From the NCBI GenBank assembly GCA_007922305.1, contig ML677333.1, positions 14,964,676 through 15,028,675 of the forward strand: DNA of 64,000 nucleotides, given 5' to 3'. Below are positions 34,271-45,814 of the stretch, one piece after another (the stretch's first letter is position 1; each line of letters starts with the position of its first letter). This DNA is from Dermatemys mawii (Eukaryota; Chordata; Testudines; Dermatemydidae). Under the pieces are notes generated by a model. The model had not been told where the DNA came from and ran no database searches. It saw only the letters and a list, made by a program, of their open reading frames with translations. The position numbers and the translations under genes were made by a program.

Positions 34271-35371
34271 TCTTTGAGGGGGTCAACAAGCCAAGGAGAT
34301 CCAGTGGATATAGTGAACTTAGATTTTCAGAAAGCCTTTGACAAGATCCCTCACCAAAGGCTCTTACGCAAAGTAAGCTGCCACAGGATAAGAGGGAAGG
34401 TGCTCTCAGGGATTGGTAACTAGTTAAAAGATAGGAAACAAAGGATAGGAATAAATGGTCAGTTTTCAGAATGGAGGGAGGTAAGTAGTGGTGTCTATTC
34501 TGGGACCAGTCCTGTTCAACATTAATAAATGATCTGAGAAAAGGAGTAACCAGTGAGGTGGAAAAATATGCAGATGATATAAAATTACTAAAGATAGTTA
34601 AGACCCAGACAGACTGCAAAGAGCTACAAAAGGATCTTTCAAAACTGGACGAAAAAAGGGCACATGACATTCAGTGTTGAGAAATGCATAGTAATGCACA
34701 TTGGAAAGAATAATCCCAACTATACATATAAAATGATGGGGTCTAAACTAGCTGTTACTACTCAAGAAAGAGATCTTTGAGTCATTATGGATACTTCACT
34801 GAAAGCATCCACTCAGAGTGCAGCAGCAGTCAAAAAAGTGAACAGAATGCTGGGAATAATTAAGAAAGAGGTAGATAATAGGACAGAAAATATCATGTTG
34901 CCTCTGTATAAATCCCTGGTACACACACATCTTGAATACTGTATGCAGATGTGGTTACCCCATCTCAAAAAAGATATATTGAAATTGGAAAAGGTTCAGA
35001 AAAGGGCACCAAAAATGATTAGGGTTATGGAATGGCTTCCATATAAGGAGAGATTAATAAGACTGGGACTTTTCAGCTTGGAAAAGAGACGGCTAAGTGG
35101 AGATATGATTGAGGTCTATAAAATCATGAGTGGTATAGAGAAGGTAAATAAGGAAGTGTCATTTACATCTTCTCATAACAGAAGAACTAGGGGTCAACAA
35201 ATGAAATTAATAGGCAGCATACTTAAAAAACAAATAAAAGGAAGTATTTCTCCACACAATGTCAACCTGTGGAACTCCTTGCCAGAGGATGTTGTGAAGG
35301 CCAAGACCATAAAAGTCTTCAAAAAAGAATTAAATACATTCATGGAGGATAGGTCCATCAATGGCTTATAG
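34271..35371 (+). pseudogene. CR1 ORF2 reverse transcriptase, 3' part
   Basis: This is the pol-like ORF of a non-LTR retrotransposon that copies CR1 RNA into DNA at the target site. Frames switch several times before 34787. From 34787 to 35371 a 195-codon frame is open: KASTQSAAAVKKVNRMLGII, YKSLVHTHLEYCMQMW, LEKVQKRAPKMIR, LFSLEKRRLSGDMIEVYKIM, NLWNSLPEDVV. These are the CR1 thumb/C-terminal blocks. The N-terminal endonuclease and the first RT motifs are missing by 5' truncation. Confidence 0.85.
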
Positions 35372-35565
35372 CCAGGATAGGCAGGAATGGTGTCCCTAGT
35401 CTCTGTTTGCCAGAAGCAGGGAATGAGCAACAGGGGATGGATCACTGGATGATTACCTGTTCTGTTCATTCCCTCTGGGGCACCTGGCACTGGCCACTGT
35501 CTGAAGACAGGCTACTGGGCTAGATGGACCTTTGGTCTGACCCAGTAGGGCCATTCTTAGGTACT
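34271..35565 (+). mobile_element. CR1 LINE, 5' truncated
   Basis: It starts inside CR1 ORF2 at the FFEGVNK region and continues to the 3' UTR ending near GGGCCATTCTTAGGTACTC. The RT motif block DFQKAFDKIPHQRLL is near 34320, QYADDIK-type coding near 34565, and the C-terminal part is at 34787-35371. The 3' UTR carries CTGGATGATTACCTGTTCTG and GGTCTGACCCAGTAGGGCC. Confidence 0.85.
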
Positions 35566-36213
35566 CAGACTAAATTTGACTCCTTTAATATGGGACTAAG
35601 GAGTCAGAGGACCTAATACTTCATAGGGAGAAAGCTTTTTTGGCTCCCCTGCTGTCTTCATAAGTAGTCACTAAACCAGGCAGGCCACATCATGTCCGGA
35701 AATGTCTGGGAAAGTACTGCTATTTACGGATGTGTCGGAAGGTGAAATCTTGGAATCCAACCCCTTTTCCATCACCCCAGGGAGGAGGCAGGGCTAAGTG
35801 ACTGCGGGGCAGCACTGTGGCTGCTGTTGAAAGGGGGGTCCCTTGTCTCAATTGCTTGGGTGCTGAGCTTCGCTGGCTGTGGAAGGAGGTCTGTGTCAGT
35901 GGAATGCCCTGGCCAGGATTTAGCACATCTTCCTCCTAGGCAGAGTAAGCCTGTAGATAGACCTTTATTATGGTTAAGGTTGTATCAGAGATATGGAGAT
36001 GCTATGTGACCATTTAATATGAAGATGTAGTAATTTTATGAATATTGTATGTGACCTGGTCAACGAGAGGAATTTATTGTATATTGGGTTATAAGACTTT
36101 CCTGTATGAATGTACTCATCTAGCTTAACAAAGGGTCGTGGACAAAATAAGCAGGGAAGCAACACAATAACTATAGATAAGAAACCTCCTAGCAAATATT
36201 GAGGAGTCAATTA

Positions 36214-36618
36214 CAGTAGAACTTCAGAGTTATGGGACTGAAGATTGATTGTAACTCTTAAATGTTCATAATTCTGAACAAAACGTTATGGCTGTCCTTT
36301 CAAAAGTTTACAACTGAACACTGACTTAGTATAGCTTTGAAACTTTACTCTACAGAAGAAAAATGCTATTTTTAACTGTCTTCATTTAAATGTAACAAGC
36401 ACAGAAACAGTTTCCTTACTTTGTCAAATCTTTTTTTAAATTTTCCCTTTATTTTTTTTAGTAGTTTACATTTAGCACAGAACTGTACGGTTCAGTATTT
36501 GTTGGAGGTTTTTTTTTTTTTGGTCTCTACTGGCTGACTGCACTTCTGGTTCCAAATGAGGTGTGTGGTTGACCAGTCAGTTCCTAATTCTGGTGTTTGT
36601 AACTCCGAGGTTCTACTG
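36214..36618. mobile_element. Tigger/mariner-type MITE
   Basis: The ends CAGTAGAACTTCAGAGTTA and the right end (reverse complement) CAGTAGAACCTCGGAGTTAC are inverted repeats. TA flanks both sides (36212-36213, 36619-36620). The interior is AT-rich with T runs and no transposase. Confidence 0.8.
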
Positions 36619-37273
36619 TACAGGATGACACGCTTTCAGGCAGCAGGCCATAGAGACACCAACTCTTTTGCCAGTGCTGGTCATGAAGAGATCAAAAGAA
36701 CAGTTAAAAAGCTCCTTTCAAGAGAAGAGGGTCGAGATCCACCGTCAGCAAGTGTCCAGGGAGACAAGCTGATACAGAGAGAGAGACTGCAGAGGGAATC
36801 TAAAGAAGTTGGGCCTTATTCAGGTTTATGGAATGGGTAAGCCTTAGGGAGAGACAAGCATGCATACAGACTTCTTATATTGGTGTTAATATCGGTTTTC
36901 TCTTAAATGTTTTGGTTCTATATAAATAATACTTTGCTTTAAGAAGGCTGTTTGGTCAATATATTAACCCCTGGTCATTGCTTCTGGAGGGAGTGAACTG
37001 TACCATCTAAACCTAAATCAGGCCTGCTGAGGAAATCATGGTTAATGCCAGGGGATGGCAGCCCTGCTCTGGGAGTGGGAGAACCACCGGTTCCATTCTG
37101 AGACAGGTGACAACTCAAAGCCTGATGGGGGATGCACTTGGTGACACCAGAAGGGGTCTGAGGTGCAGCTAGTCCAGTAAGTGTGATAGACTGCACCAGG
37201 ATTTCCATTTTAAGGGGGTGAAAAAGTCTGTCTTCTTGCTTAGAGTAACATTCTAAAATGTATGTTGTAACTA

Positions 37274-37396
37274 GGGTTGCCAACTCTCTGGGATTGGCCT
37301 GGAGTCTCCAGGAATTAAAGATTTAATCTTTTAAATTAAAGATTATTGTTATGAGATTAAATCTCCAGGAATATGTCCAACAAATATTGGCAACCC
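37274..37396. mobile_element. Short MITE with TA target sites
   Basis: GGGTTGCCAA at the left and TTGGCAACCC at the right are perfect inverted repeats, with TA on each side. Internal AGATTTAATCTTTTAAATTAAAGATT can fold back. Confidence 0.65.
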
Positions 37397-38098
37397 TAGT
37401 CATAGCGGTGCCCTGCTTGACTGTTCTATAGCAGTTTGTGGTGAAAACAATATCATTTGAAGTTTCTTGTGACTGTTTACAACGATATTATTTAATATTC
37501 TAATAGTGCCCAGAGGCCCACTCAGGATTGGAAGCTCATTGTGCTAGGCATGAGACACACACATACAAAGACAAGGTCTTTGCCCCAATGTGTTTATAAT
37601 CTAAGTAATCTTAAAAATATACCAAATTTGAGAAATGTTTAGATAGAGATTTGTTTGTTTTGTTCCAGCATACTCCAGTAATCACCAGAAAAATGAAAGC
37701 TCACATGCAAAATGGCCATCCTGGTGGTTGGTCAACATCTCACTCCTTTTCTATGTACGATATCTGGGGTTTGTAATGAACTCTGAACTTCCTTCTGGAT
37801 GGACAGGAGGAGACACATTGTGCCATAGAGAGAATATGGTTAATTTGTTGAGGACTGTAATAGTTCTGTTGCCAGTCCTCATTTTCACTGCTGGTAGATT
37901 CTTGAGGGGGCATGAAGAAAAATCTTGGAGGAAGCCAAACATTCCATTGCCTAGGCTGAAAGGTTAACACTGCAGGGTATTAGTGATCTGCACCACATGC
38001 ACTCATGTTCATAAGGATTTGAAACCTGAACAGATTTCTATGGTTTCTGATTAAACACTCTGAGCAACGCTAGTTTTGCTATAGCAGCTGCTGTATTG

Positions 38099-38176
38099 AG
38101 GCCCAATTGTGGTTCCACTGAGGTCAATGGCAAAATTGCTTTTGAAGACTACTACACTGGGACCACAATTAGGCCT
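38099..38176. mobile_element. 78-bp palindromic MITE fragment
   Basis: AGGCCCAATTGTGGTTCCACTG and CACTGGGACCACAATTAGGCCT are inverted repeats with a few mismatches. It is an amniote-wide type of small repeat; the target duplication is not clear. Confidence 0.5.
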
Positions 38177-38764
38177 TTACGCAGTATAGCTCTGTCTTTG
38201 CAGAAGGAGTCCTTCATTAATAATTAAAATTGTTCTTCACTTTTTCATGTTACTAAGCTTCAGAGACTTTGAAAGCTAGGGCAGGGTCAAATTGCCCAAA
38301 CCAATTCTGTGTGACTCAGCAGTTGTCATTGAATAAGCAGGTAAAACAATTACATCATGGGCCATGCTCTCTTTTGAGTAATCTAATCAAGATACATCTG
38401 TCAACCACAAATTAATTTTTTCCATATAAATAGAAACACTTTCTTCAAACTTGTCCTGATTTTATAAAAGGTAAAATAATAAAAACTATGCTGGTTAACC
38501 TCCTTTTTGACCAATACACAACCAGCCATATATGCAACCATCTGCAAATTACATATATTTTTATAAATCATGTGATATTTGCATAAATAGAATACCTTTA
38601 TGAGAGTGATTCTTAATTTTGAAATAAAAACTACCATATATGATCATACCAAAACACTGTATACCTATACATGGTATATTATAAACATAAATTCACCCAT
38701 ATTTATACTTTTTCATATTGAAGCAGTTCAAATTAAACATAGTTTCAATCTATATATCAGAAGC

Positions 38765-40620
38765 TAGCAATTGTAGAAAATTGATAAGGGAAGCTATGGG
38801 ACACAAGGAGAAATCTATAGCCAGTAGAATTATGGTTAGTGAAGAGTTTTTTAAGTATATTAGGAACAAAAAAGAATCCTAATAATGGTACTGGTCTGTT
38901 ACTAGTTGGAAATGGTAAAATTATCAATAATAATGCAAAAAAGGCAAAAGTTTTAAATACATATTTCTGTTCTATATCTGGGGAAAAACAGATGTAGTTA
39001 TATCAGATGATAACTCTTTCCATTCCTCTAGTATCTCAAGAGGATGTTAAACAGCAGCTATTAAAGTTAAACATTTTAAAATCAGCAGGTCCAAATAATT
39101 TCCATTCAAGAGTTTTTAAAGAGCTGGCTGAGAAATCACTAGACTGCTAAGGTTGATTTTCAACAAGTCTTGGAACACCAGGGAAGTTCAGAAGAAAGTA
39201 AATGTTAATCAAGTCAGATTAACAAGCCTGTAACTGCTCAGATCATCCTATTTACTGCCGGGTAAATAGGATGATCTGAGTAGTTACAGGTTTGTTAATC
39301 TGACTTGATCCCAAGCAAGATTATAGATTGGCTTCTACAGGACTTAATAAATAAATAATTGAAGGAGGTTAATGTAATTAATGCAAATAAACATGGGTTT
39401 ATAGAAAATAGGTCCCATCATACTATCTTTTTTTTGATGACATTACAAGTTTGGTTGATAAAGATGTTGACATATCATACTTAGGCTTCTATAAGGCATT
39501 TAACTTGGTCCCGCTTTGTACTTTAATTTTATACTGTTCTAATTTTTTAATCAATGTTGAATACTTTAATTTGATTAAAATTGGCTAATTGATAGGTCTG
39601 AAAATGCAATTGTAAATGGGGAATCATAATTGAAGAGGTGTGCTGCAGGGATCAGTTCTTGCTAAATATTAACATTTTTATTAACGACCTAGAAGAAAGT
39701 AAAATAATCACTGAGAGAGTTTGCAGAAGACGCACAAACTGGGAGAGTGGTAAATAATGAAAAGGATAGGTCACTGACAAAATGAGCTGGTTCGCTTGGT
39801 AAACTGGACTCAAGCAAACAATATGCATTTTAGTATGCCTAAATGTAAATGCATACATCTAGGAACAAATAATATAGGCCATATTTACAAGATGGGAGAC
39901 ACTATCCTTGGAAGCAGTGACTTTGAAAAAAGATTTGGGGATCATGGAGGATAATCAGCTGAACAAGAACTCCTACTGTGATGCTGTGGCCAAAAGATCT
40001 AATGCCATCCTTGGATGCATAAACAGAGTAATCTCAAGTAGGAATTGAGAGGTTATTTTACCTCAATTTGGCACTGGTACAACTGCTGCTGGAATACTGC
40101 TTCCAGTTCTGACATCAACAATTCAAGAAGGATGTTGATAAATTGCAGAGTTCAAAGAAGAACCACAAAATAATTAAAGAATTAGAAAACATGCCTTTTA
40201 GTGGTAAGCTCAAAGAGCTTAATCTGTTTAGCTGAACAAAGAGAAGGTTAAGGGATGACTTGATTAGAGTCTATAAGTATCTACATGGCAAACAAATATT
40301 TAATAATTGGCTCTTCAGTTTGGTAGAGAAGGGTATGCCATGATCTACTAGCTGGAAGTTGAAGCTAGACAAATGGACAGATCAAGGAGTAATGGTCTCA
40401 ACTTGCAGTGTGGGTGGTTTAGATTGGATTTTAGGAAAAAACTTTTTCACTAGGAGGATGGAGAAGCATTGGAATGGGTTACCTAGGGAGGTGGTGGAAT
40501 CTCAGGTTAGGCTTGACAAAGCCCTGGCTGAGATGATTTAATTGGGGATTGGTCCTGCTTTGAGCAGGGGGTTGGACTAGAAGACCTCCTGCGGTCCCTT
40601 CGAGCCCTGATATTCTATGA
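38765..40620 (+). mobile_element. CR1/L2-type LINE with internal palindrome
   Basis: Coding relics are RNKKES..GNGKIINNNAKKAK, SQEDVKQQLLKLNILKSAGP and ELAEKSL around 38860-39150, then a region matching RT (near 39420-39720), then a 3' end GGAGGTGGTGGAATCTCAGG...GACCTCCTGCGGTCCCTTCG..GATATTCTATGA ending near 40620. Stops and frameshifts abound. A near-perfect palindrome sits at 39208-39305. Confidence 0.75.
39208..39305. repeat. Inverted duplication (palindrome) inside CR1
   Basis: Two arms of about 46 bp (left AATCAAGTCAGATTAACAAG..., right ...TTGTTAATCTGACTTGATCC) are separated by about 7 bases TGCCGGG. I count two or three mismatches. The right arm is in the normal CR1 coding direction; the left arm is the extra, inverted copy. 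Confidence 0.85.
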
Positions 40621-40828
40621 AACTGGTATAAATTTTTTACATCAAGAGTGATTAACTGTTGGAAAACCTATGAAGGATCCTGGTGAATTCTTCATCACTA
40701 ACAATTTTTAGATCGATATTGGATATTTTCCTAAGAGATCTGCTCTAGGAATTATTTTGGGGAAAATTCTATAGCCTGTGTTTTGCAGGAAGTCTGACTA
40801 GATGGCCTTGTAATCCATGAAACTGACG
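40621..40828 (+). mobile_element. Second CR1 3' tail, abutting the first
   Basis: TTCTTCATCACTAACAATTT, GAGATCTGCTCTAGGAATTA, TTTTGGGGAAAATTCTATAG and GACTAGATGGCCTTGTAATC form the 3' end of a different CR1 subfamily. It begins where the first CR1 tail ends. Confidence 0.7.
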
Positions 40829-43800
40829 AACAGATGGCAAGTGTTAAAAAATAGCTGCCATTAGCAAAATCTATTTGTAGCATTTTTGGGGGGAAAACAA
40901 GTTGTCCAGTGACTGCAATTTTTGTTGTTTAAACAATTTAACATCTTTGCATAGTTTTAAAACACTTTGTTTAAATAGCAGAACTGAAGTTCATCATCCT
41001 CTATATCTAGAGGACACCACTAAGTGCAATAATTGCATAATTTTTGAATGCAAATGAAAAAAGAAAAACAACAATGCATTCTTGAAAGTGAACCTGGAAA
41101 GTTATTTTGTCTTTCTGCTTGTGTAAGAGCTCTGTTAACTAGTGTGTAAGGCATGGTTGAGTAATAAAACATGCCAGACACTAAAAGGCAAAAACGTAGT
41201 TCACAGATGTTGTAATGTAAGGAGATAATTTTAGGGAGTGAATGGGGTGAAAAGGCTGGATTTGTTGTACAGAGGGGATACCTATGGAGGCCTTTTCTGT
41301 GAGCAATACCATGACTTCATTACCATGTCAATTCTGGGAAAGGGCTCTGATTTAACACAGCAGTTGGCTGGATCCATATGGAGCTGATGAACCTCTGAAT
41401 GAATAGTGAATGGAAAAACTGCTGGAATCTGCCTTCAGCTTTGTTCCCAGGATAACCAATGTAAAAGGCCTAAAAGCAATACAGCAAAGATGGTGTAAAG
41501 AGGTAAAAATCTGCAGGATTTATGTTTTTTTTTTAAAAAAAATCCTACCCTGCATATTTTGTGTGTGTGTTTTAAATCCATATTTGTTTCCCCAACTCCA
41601 TTTCTTTCAATGTCTTATTCACATTTTTTTTTTTTTACAAAATCAGCTTTCGAGAGGTAGAAATTAAACCAGAAAACGTGTAGCAGTAAACATTTACGTA
41701 AAAATAACATTTAAAACACCCAATATTGTACGGTATAGAAGTAATTGAAAACATAGTTATGAAATCATGAAAAATGATAGTAATTCCAAACTTTTCAGAC
41801 TTTTTATTTTCTCAATTCACTCTATGTTGTGGAAATATGCAGATGTTCACATTTACACAGTCATGTATGTCCACTACGTACTTTCATAGTCTGAAGTATC
41901 ATCACAAGTGCCAATACAGTAAATCAAAAGACTCTCTGGCATTATCTAGTTTCCTTTTTGGCTTTAAAAGTTAGAACAGATGTCACAAGAGAGGACAAAA
42001 TGGATTTTACCCACCGAGAGGAGCTTTTCTTGCCATCATTAATAGGAAGCTCCTTGAAATGCTAATGTACGCAGTTTGTGTTGCCGGGTTTGCATAGAGA
42101 TGGTGGGAAACAGCTCTGATCTCAACAAAACCTTTTGTTATTAATCAAGAAAAATCTGCTCTTCTGCAACAGCAAAGCGCTTGAAATGATGTGGTTACTT
42201 GCAATGTGGAGATCTCTATAGCAATGTCAATGAACAAAATGTAATAACTGTTGAACAGTTCTACAGGATATGGCACATATAGCAATTTATTTTCAGTGAT
42301 TTTTTGCATACACCTCTTGCTTTCCTTTGTCATTACAGCCTGGCTATTTACAGTGAAAAGAACACAGGGTTCACTTTTCAGTTTTTCTTCAGAACTGTCA
42401 CTCTTTAAAATCTTGTTTCATTTCTTGGCAAATCGAAAGAAACAAGATTGAAAAAGCACTTTGAAAGGGCAAGTATATGGCTTTTTTTTTTTTTTATTGA
42501 AGAAATGAAGCAGGGAGCCGGAGTTTGTCTGATTTAATGATAATACCCATTGAAGATATTTTGCTTGGTTAGTATATAGGATTTTGGGATCTTTCGAGCC
42601 CTTCAACTATACCTATGTATAGTCAAATATTAGGATTTGGCTGTGCTTCCCTTGATAGTAGAGTTGCTTAATAATTGTTAGTGATTTTCAAAGGAGTAGG
42701 TTTGGGCCCTTGCTTTGTGAAATGTATACATTTCTTAAGACATAAAACTTCATAAAGTTCTACTGAAAAAAGTCTGTAGTGCTATTTTAGATAGAAGCCT
42801 TGTCGGAAGCATTTCTGCCCTAAAGTGAAGGGGGGTAATGTAACATTAAGAATATGAGTTAAAGCCACAAATGCAGAAATAGCCTGAATTAAGATGAAAA
42901 CTCTGTGCTCAGTATTCCTGTTCTTACTCACCAAGTAGTCCCACTGAAATCTCTAGGCCAAACTGTGGTCATGCTGACACCAAGTTCTCTCCCATTTACA
43001 ACCTGTTGCGCCTATTTTCCACAACACACTTTATACATCACTTCACAAACATTGAACTGAGACTTCAATAACTAGGCACAAGTGAATGAATTAAGGATGA
43101 AGAGTTAGCCCAGAGTTTAAGCTTTTTTTAATTTCCTTGATTTTGTGGCTCTAAAGCAGATACTTAACATTGCATCACCATGGATTATTGTGATTTAATT
43201 TCTGTTGTACTTTGTAATGATATTAAAAAAGAAAACATAGTATGTTTCTTTTTATATTACTATATTACATGCAAGATGTTTGAGTTATTCTGTTGTGTAC
43301 AGAAGGTACAATATATGTATTTAGTTTTTTTAAAATGTATATTGTTTACTTACTCATAGTTTTATTTGGTGATTGGATGAAAGAAGATCCAGTGAAAGGA
43401 TGAATGGAAAGAGGATTGTGTGGAAAAACATGGAGTAAAACTGAGCAAGAAGGATTGGAGTAGGGAGACTAAAGGGAAGAGATCCATGGAAAAGAAGAAA
43501 GATAGAATGGTGTGGGGAGGGGAAGAGACACGAGGAGGAGGAGGGGTTGTGTTTTTGGAAGTGTAGGGAAATCATTAGTCCTCTCATTTCAGTTAAAAGA
43601 AGCAAAAGAGTCTCTAGCATAAAGCGTGTTCTCATGCTCATAATGTCTTTAAATATTCATTTATTAGCTAGAGTTTTTCTTGCTTGCTCTTTGCTTGTAG
43701 ATCTGTATGTTTTTAAGTTTTAGCAAAATCCTTCCAGCAATTTTTTTTTCTTTTCTTTTTTTTTTTACATCCGGTAAAATCCCTTTCCCATTAGGGGAAA

Positions 43801-44084
43801 AATTGTAATCATGCTTCCAAAAGAATTCTTGACCAAAGTCTACATACAAAAACCGCTGACAGTTGAAACTCGGCTGGACACTGCGCTTATGGAGAGTGGC
43901 AGTTGTTGTTTGTTTATATTACCCATAGCTATCAAAGGCCCATTGTGCTAGGCACTGCATACATGCACCCATATACTCCGTCCCTAGAGTTACCCTTCAG
44001 GATGATAAGTGATGTATGGACAATCATATGAAGTATCAAATATAGAGAGTTCTTATATAATATTTTAGAAAGCAAACACATATA
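40829..44084. other. Long unassigned stretch
   Basis: No gene or recognised repeat is seen, apart from simple runs (GT near 41562, T near 41628, T at 42482). 42000-42240 looks unusually balanced and TAAT-rich for this window (see findings). 43370-43600 is strongly purine-rich. Confidence 0.4.
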
Positions 44085-44255
44085 TATCGCCAACTCTTGT
44101 GATTTTTACCATGTGCCTTTCATTATAAAACCTCAGCTTCTAGAGGCAAGTTAGAATTAGAATTTCAGTTTTCATTTTTTTTTTTAAAAAAGGGAAGTTT
44201 CTGTCCTTTGTGGTTGCAGAGAAAAGCCTGAAAATCTGGACCTGATCCACACTTA
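44085..44255 (+). repeat. Unnamed turtle dispersed repeat, copy 2
   Basis: AACTCTTGTGATTTTTACC, AAACCTCAGCTTCTAGAGGC and GTTTCTGTCCTTTGTGGTTG correspond in order to the copy at 17665-17960. Confidence 0.5.
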
Positions 44256-44800
44256 AAAGTTTTGCTGGAGTTGCTGTGTCAGTCAGGAGTGTGGAAAGAA
44301 TCATCCCCTTAATTGGCATACCTATGCTGTCAAAATCCCTAGAGTAGACACAGTTATGTGGGCAAAAATGTCCTTTTGCCAGTATAGCTCATTTTGTTTG
44401 GGGAACTGCTATAAGTTACACCATCAAAAATACTCTTTTGCTGATACAAGCTGTCTCCCCCCTGGGAGGGCTTGCTGGTATAACTATCTTCCCTCTGCAC
44501 TGTGGCCAGGTTCTCCCACCCAGCGAAGATCCCATCACCTCCACCACATTGCAGTATGTGAACCTGTGCTGACTTGGTCAGTGTTAACTTGCAGGGAGCT
44601 GCACTGCAGGTCTGGGAATCCGAATTCCCATTGAGAGGATACTGTGAGGTAGATGGGAGCATTGAGCAGAGGGAGCCATTGGGACCAAAGTTTTCGGCAC
44701 TTAAAATAATTTCTACAGAGCATGGTCAGTGGGCATCTGCTAAGATTTTTTTTGGTCAGAGACTAATGAAGTTCTGCCCCCTCGTGACAGCAGTGGCTAG

Positions 44801-45397
44801 TGTGACAAAGTTCCGAGTCTGTATTTGTGGGTCCTGCGCTTCCTGGCAGATTTAGGGCCTCAGAAACTCATCCAGGTCCCAGAGTGACCTCCTTTTCTCA
44901 GTAACTAATTAGGGGAGACAGAAAGGGGGGAGCCCGGGCCCACCCTCTACTCCGAACTCCAGCCCAGGGACCCTAATAGTATCAGCTAAGATGGCTGACC
45001 TTTTAGGCACAAAACACAATACAATTCCCTGGGCTACTTCCCCACAGCAGTCTCCGCTTCTTCAAACTCCACTTCACCCTTACCTCAGGGCCTCCTTCCT
45101 TCTGGACGATACGTTGTCCACCACTCAGTCTCACCAACAGCATAACTTCCTTCCACAGCTCCTGACACCCACAGCCCACCTGACTAACTGGGAGGTTTTT
45201 ATCTGGTTTCAGCCAGTGCCTGATTGGCTTCAGGTGTCCCAATCAGGCTAGCTGTTTCTACTCCTTTCTAGAAGCTTCCTGATTGGCCTGGAATAGCCTT
45301 TGTTTGGCTATCCAGGGAACAGGGACCTACACATCCTGAGGCTGATATACCTGCCTTCCAGCACTCTCCTATACCCTTCTGGTCTGACTCTGTCACA
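44801..45397. mobile_element. Solo-LTR-like element with 4-bp duplication
   Basis: The element starts TGTGACAAAG and ends CTCTGTCACA, giving TG...CA termini and a 10-bp imperfect inverted repeat. CTAG flanks both sides (44797-44800 and 45398-45401). Size (597 bp) and termini fit a solo LTR of a gypsy-like element; a large MITE is the alternative. It carries no coding capacity. Confidence 0.6.
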
Positions 45398-45536
45398 CTA
45401 GGAACAAGGTTTTCTCCTGGGAAAATCTCTGAGAGGGATTGTAGGTATCTCTGAGCTGCAAAAGATCTTCTTTAATATCAGGCCCACAAGAAACCTGTTA
45501 AACTCACAGAAATTTAAAGCATATTCTCCTAGGTAA

Positions 45537-45814
45537 GGTCTGGTCTTCATACCAAGTCTCTCTGGTTTAAGTAAAGTTGTACTTTAAAACTGATTTCATA
45601 AAAATTGCTTAAAAACCCCATATGGACACTCTTGTGTTGGTTTCAACCTGGCTTCTACTGGTTTGGCGTGTGCTGGTAAATTTATAGGCACAAGCTAAAC
45701 TGATATACCCACTTTTGAACTGATAGAAATGTGTTTCCACGGGAGTCTGCACCTGTTTAATTTAACCCTATTTTAGTTAAACTAGTATAAATTATAAACT
45801 GTGTGTAGACTCAA
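45537..45814. mobile_element. Decayed Harbinger-type MITE
   Basis: The left end GGTCTGGTCTTCATACC follows TAA, and the right end GTGTGTAGACTCAAG is the matching but eroded inverted repeat. The AT-rich interior has several GTTTAA/TTAAAC pieces. The target duplication is not clear on the right. Confidence 0.35.
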
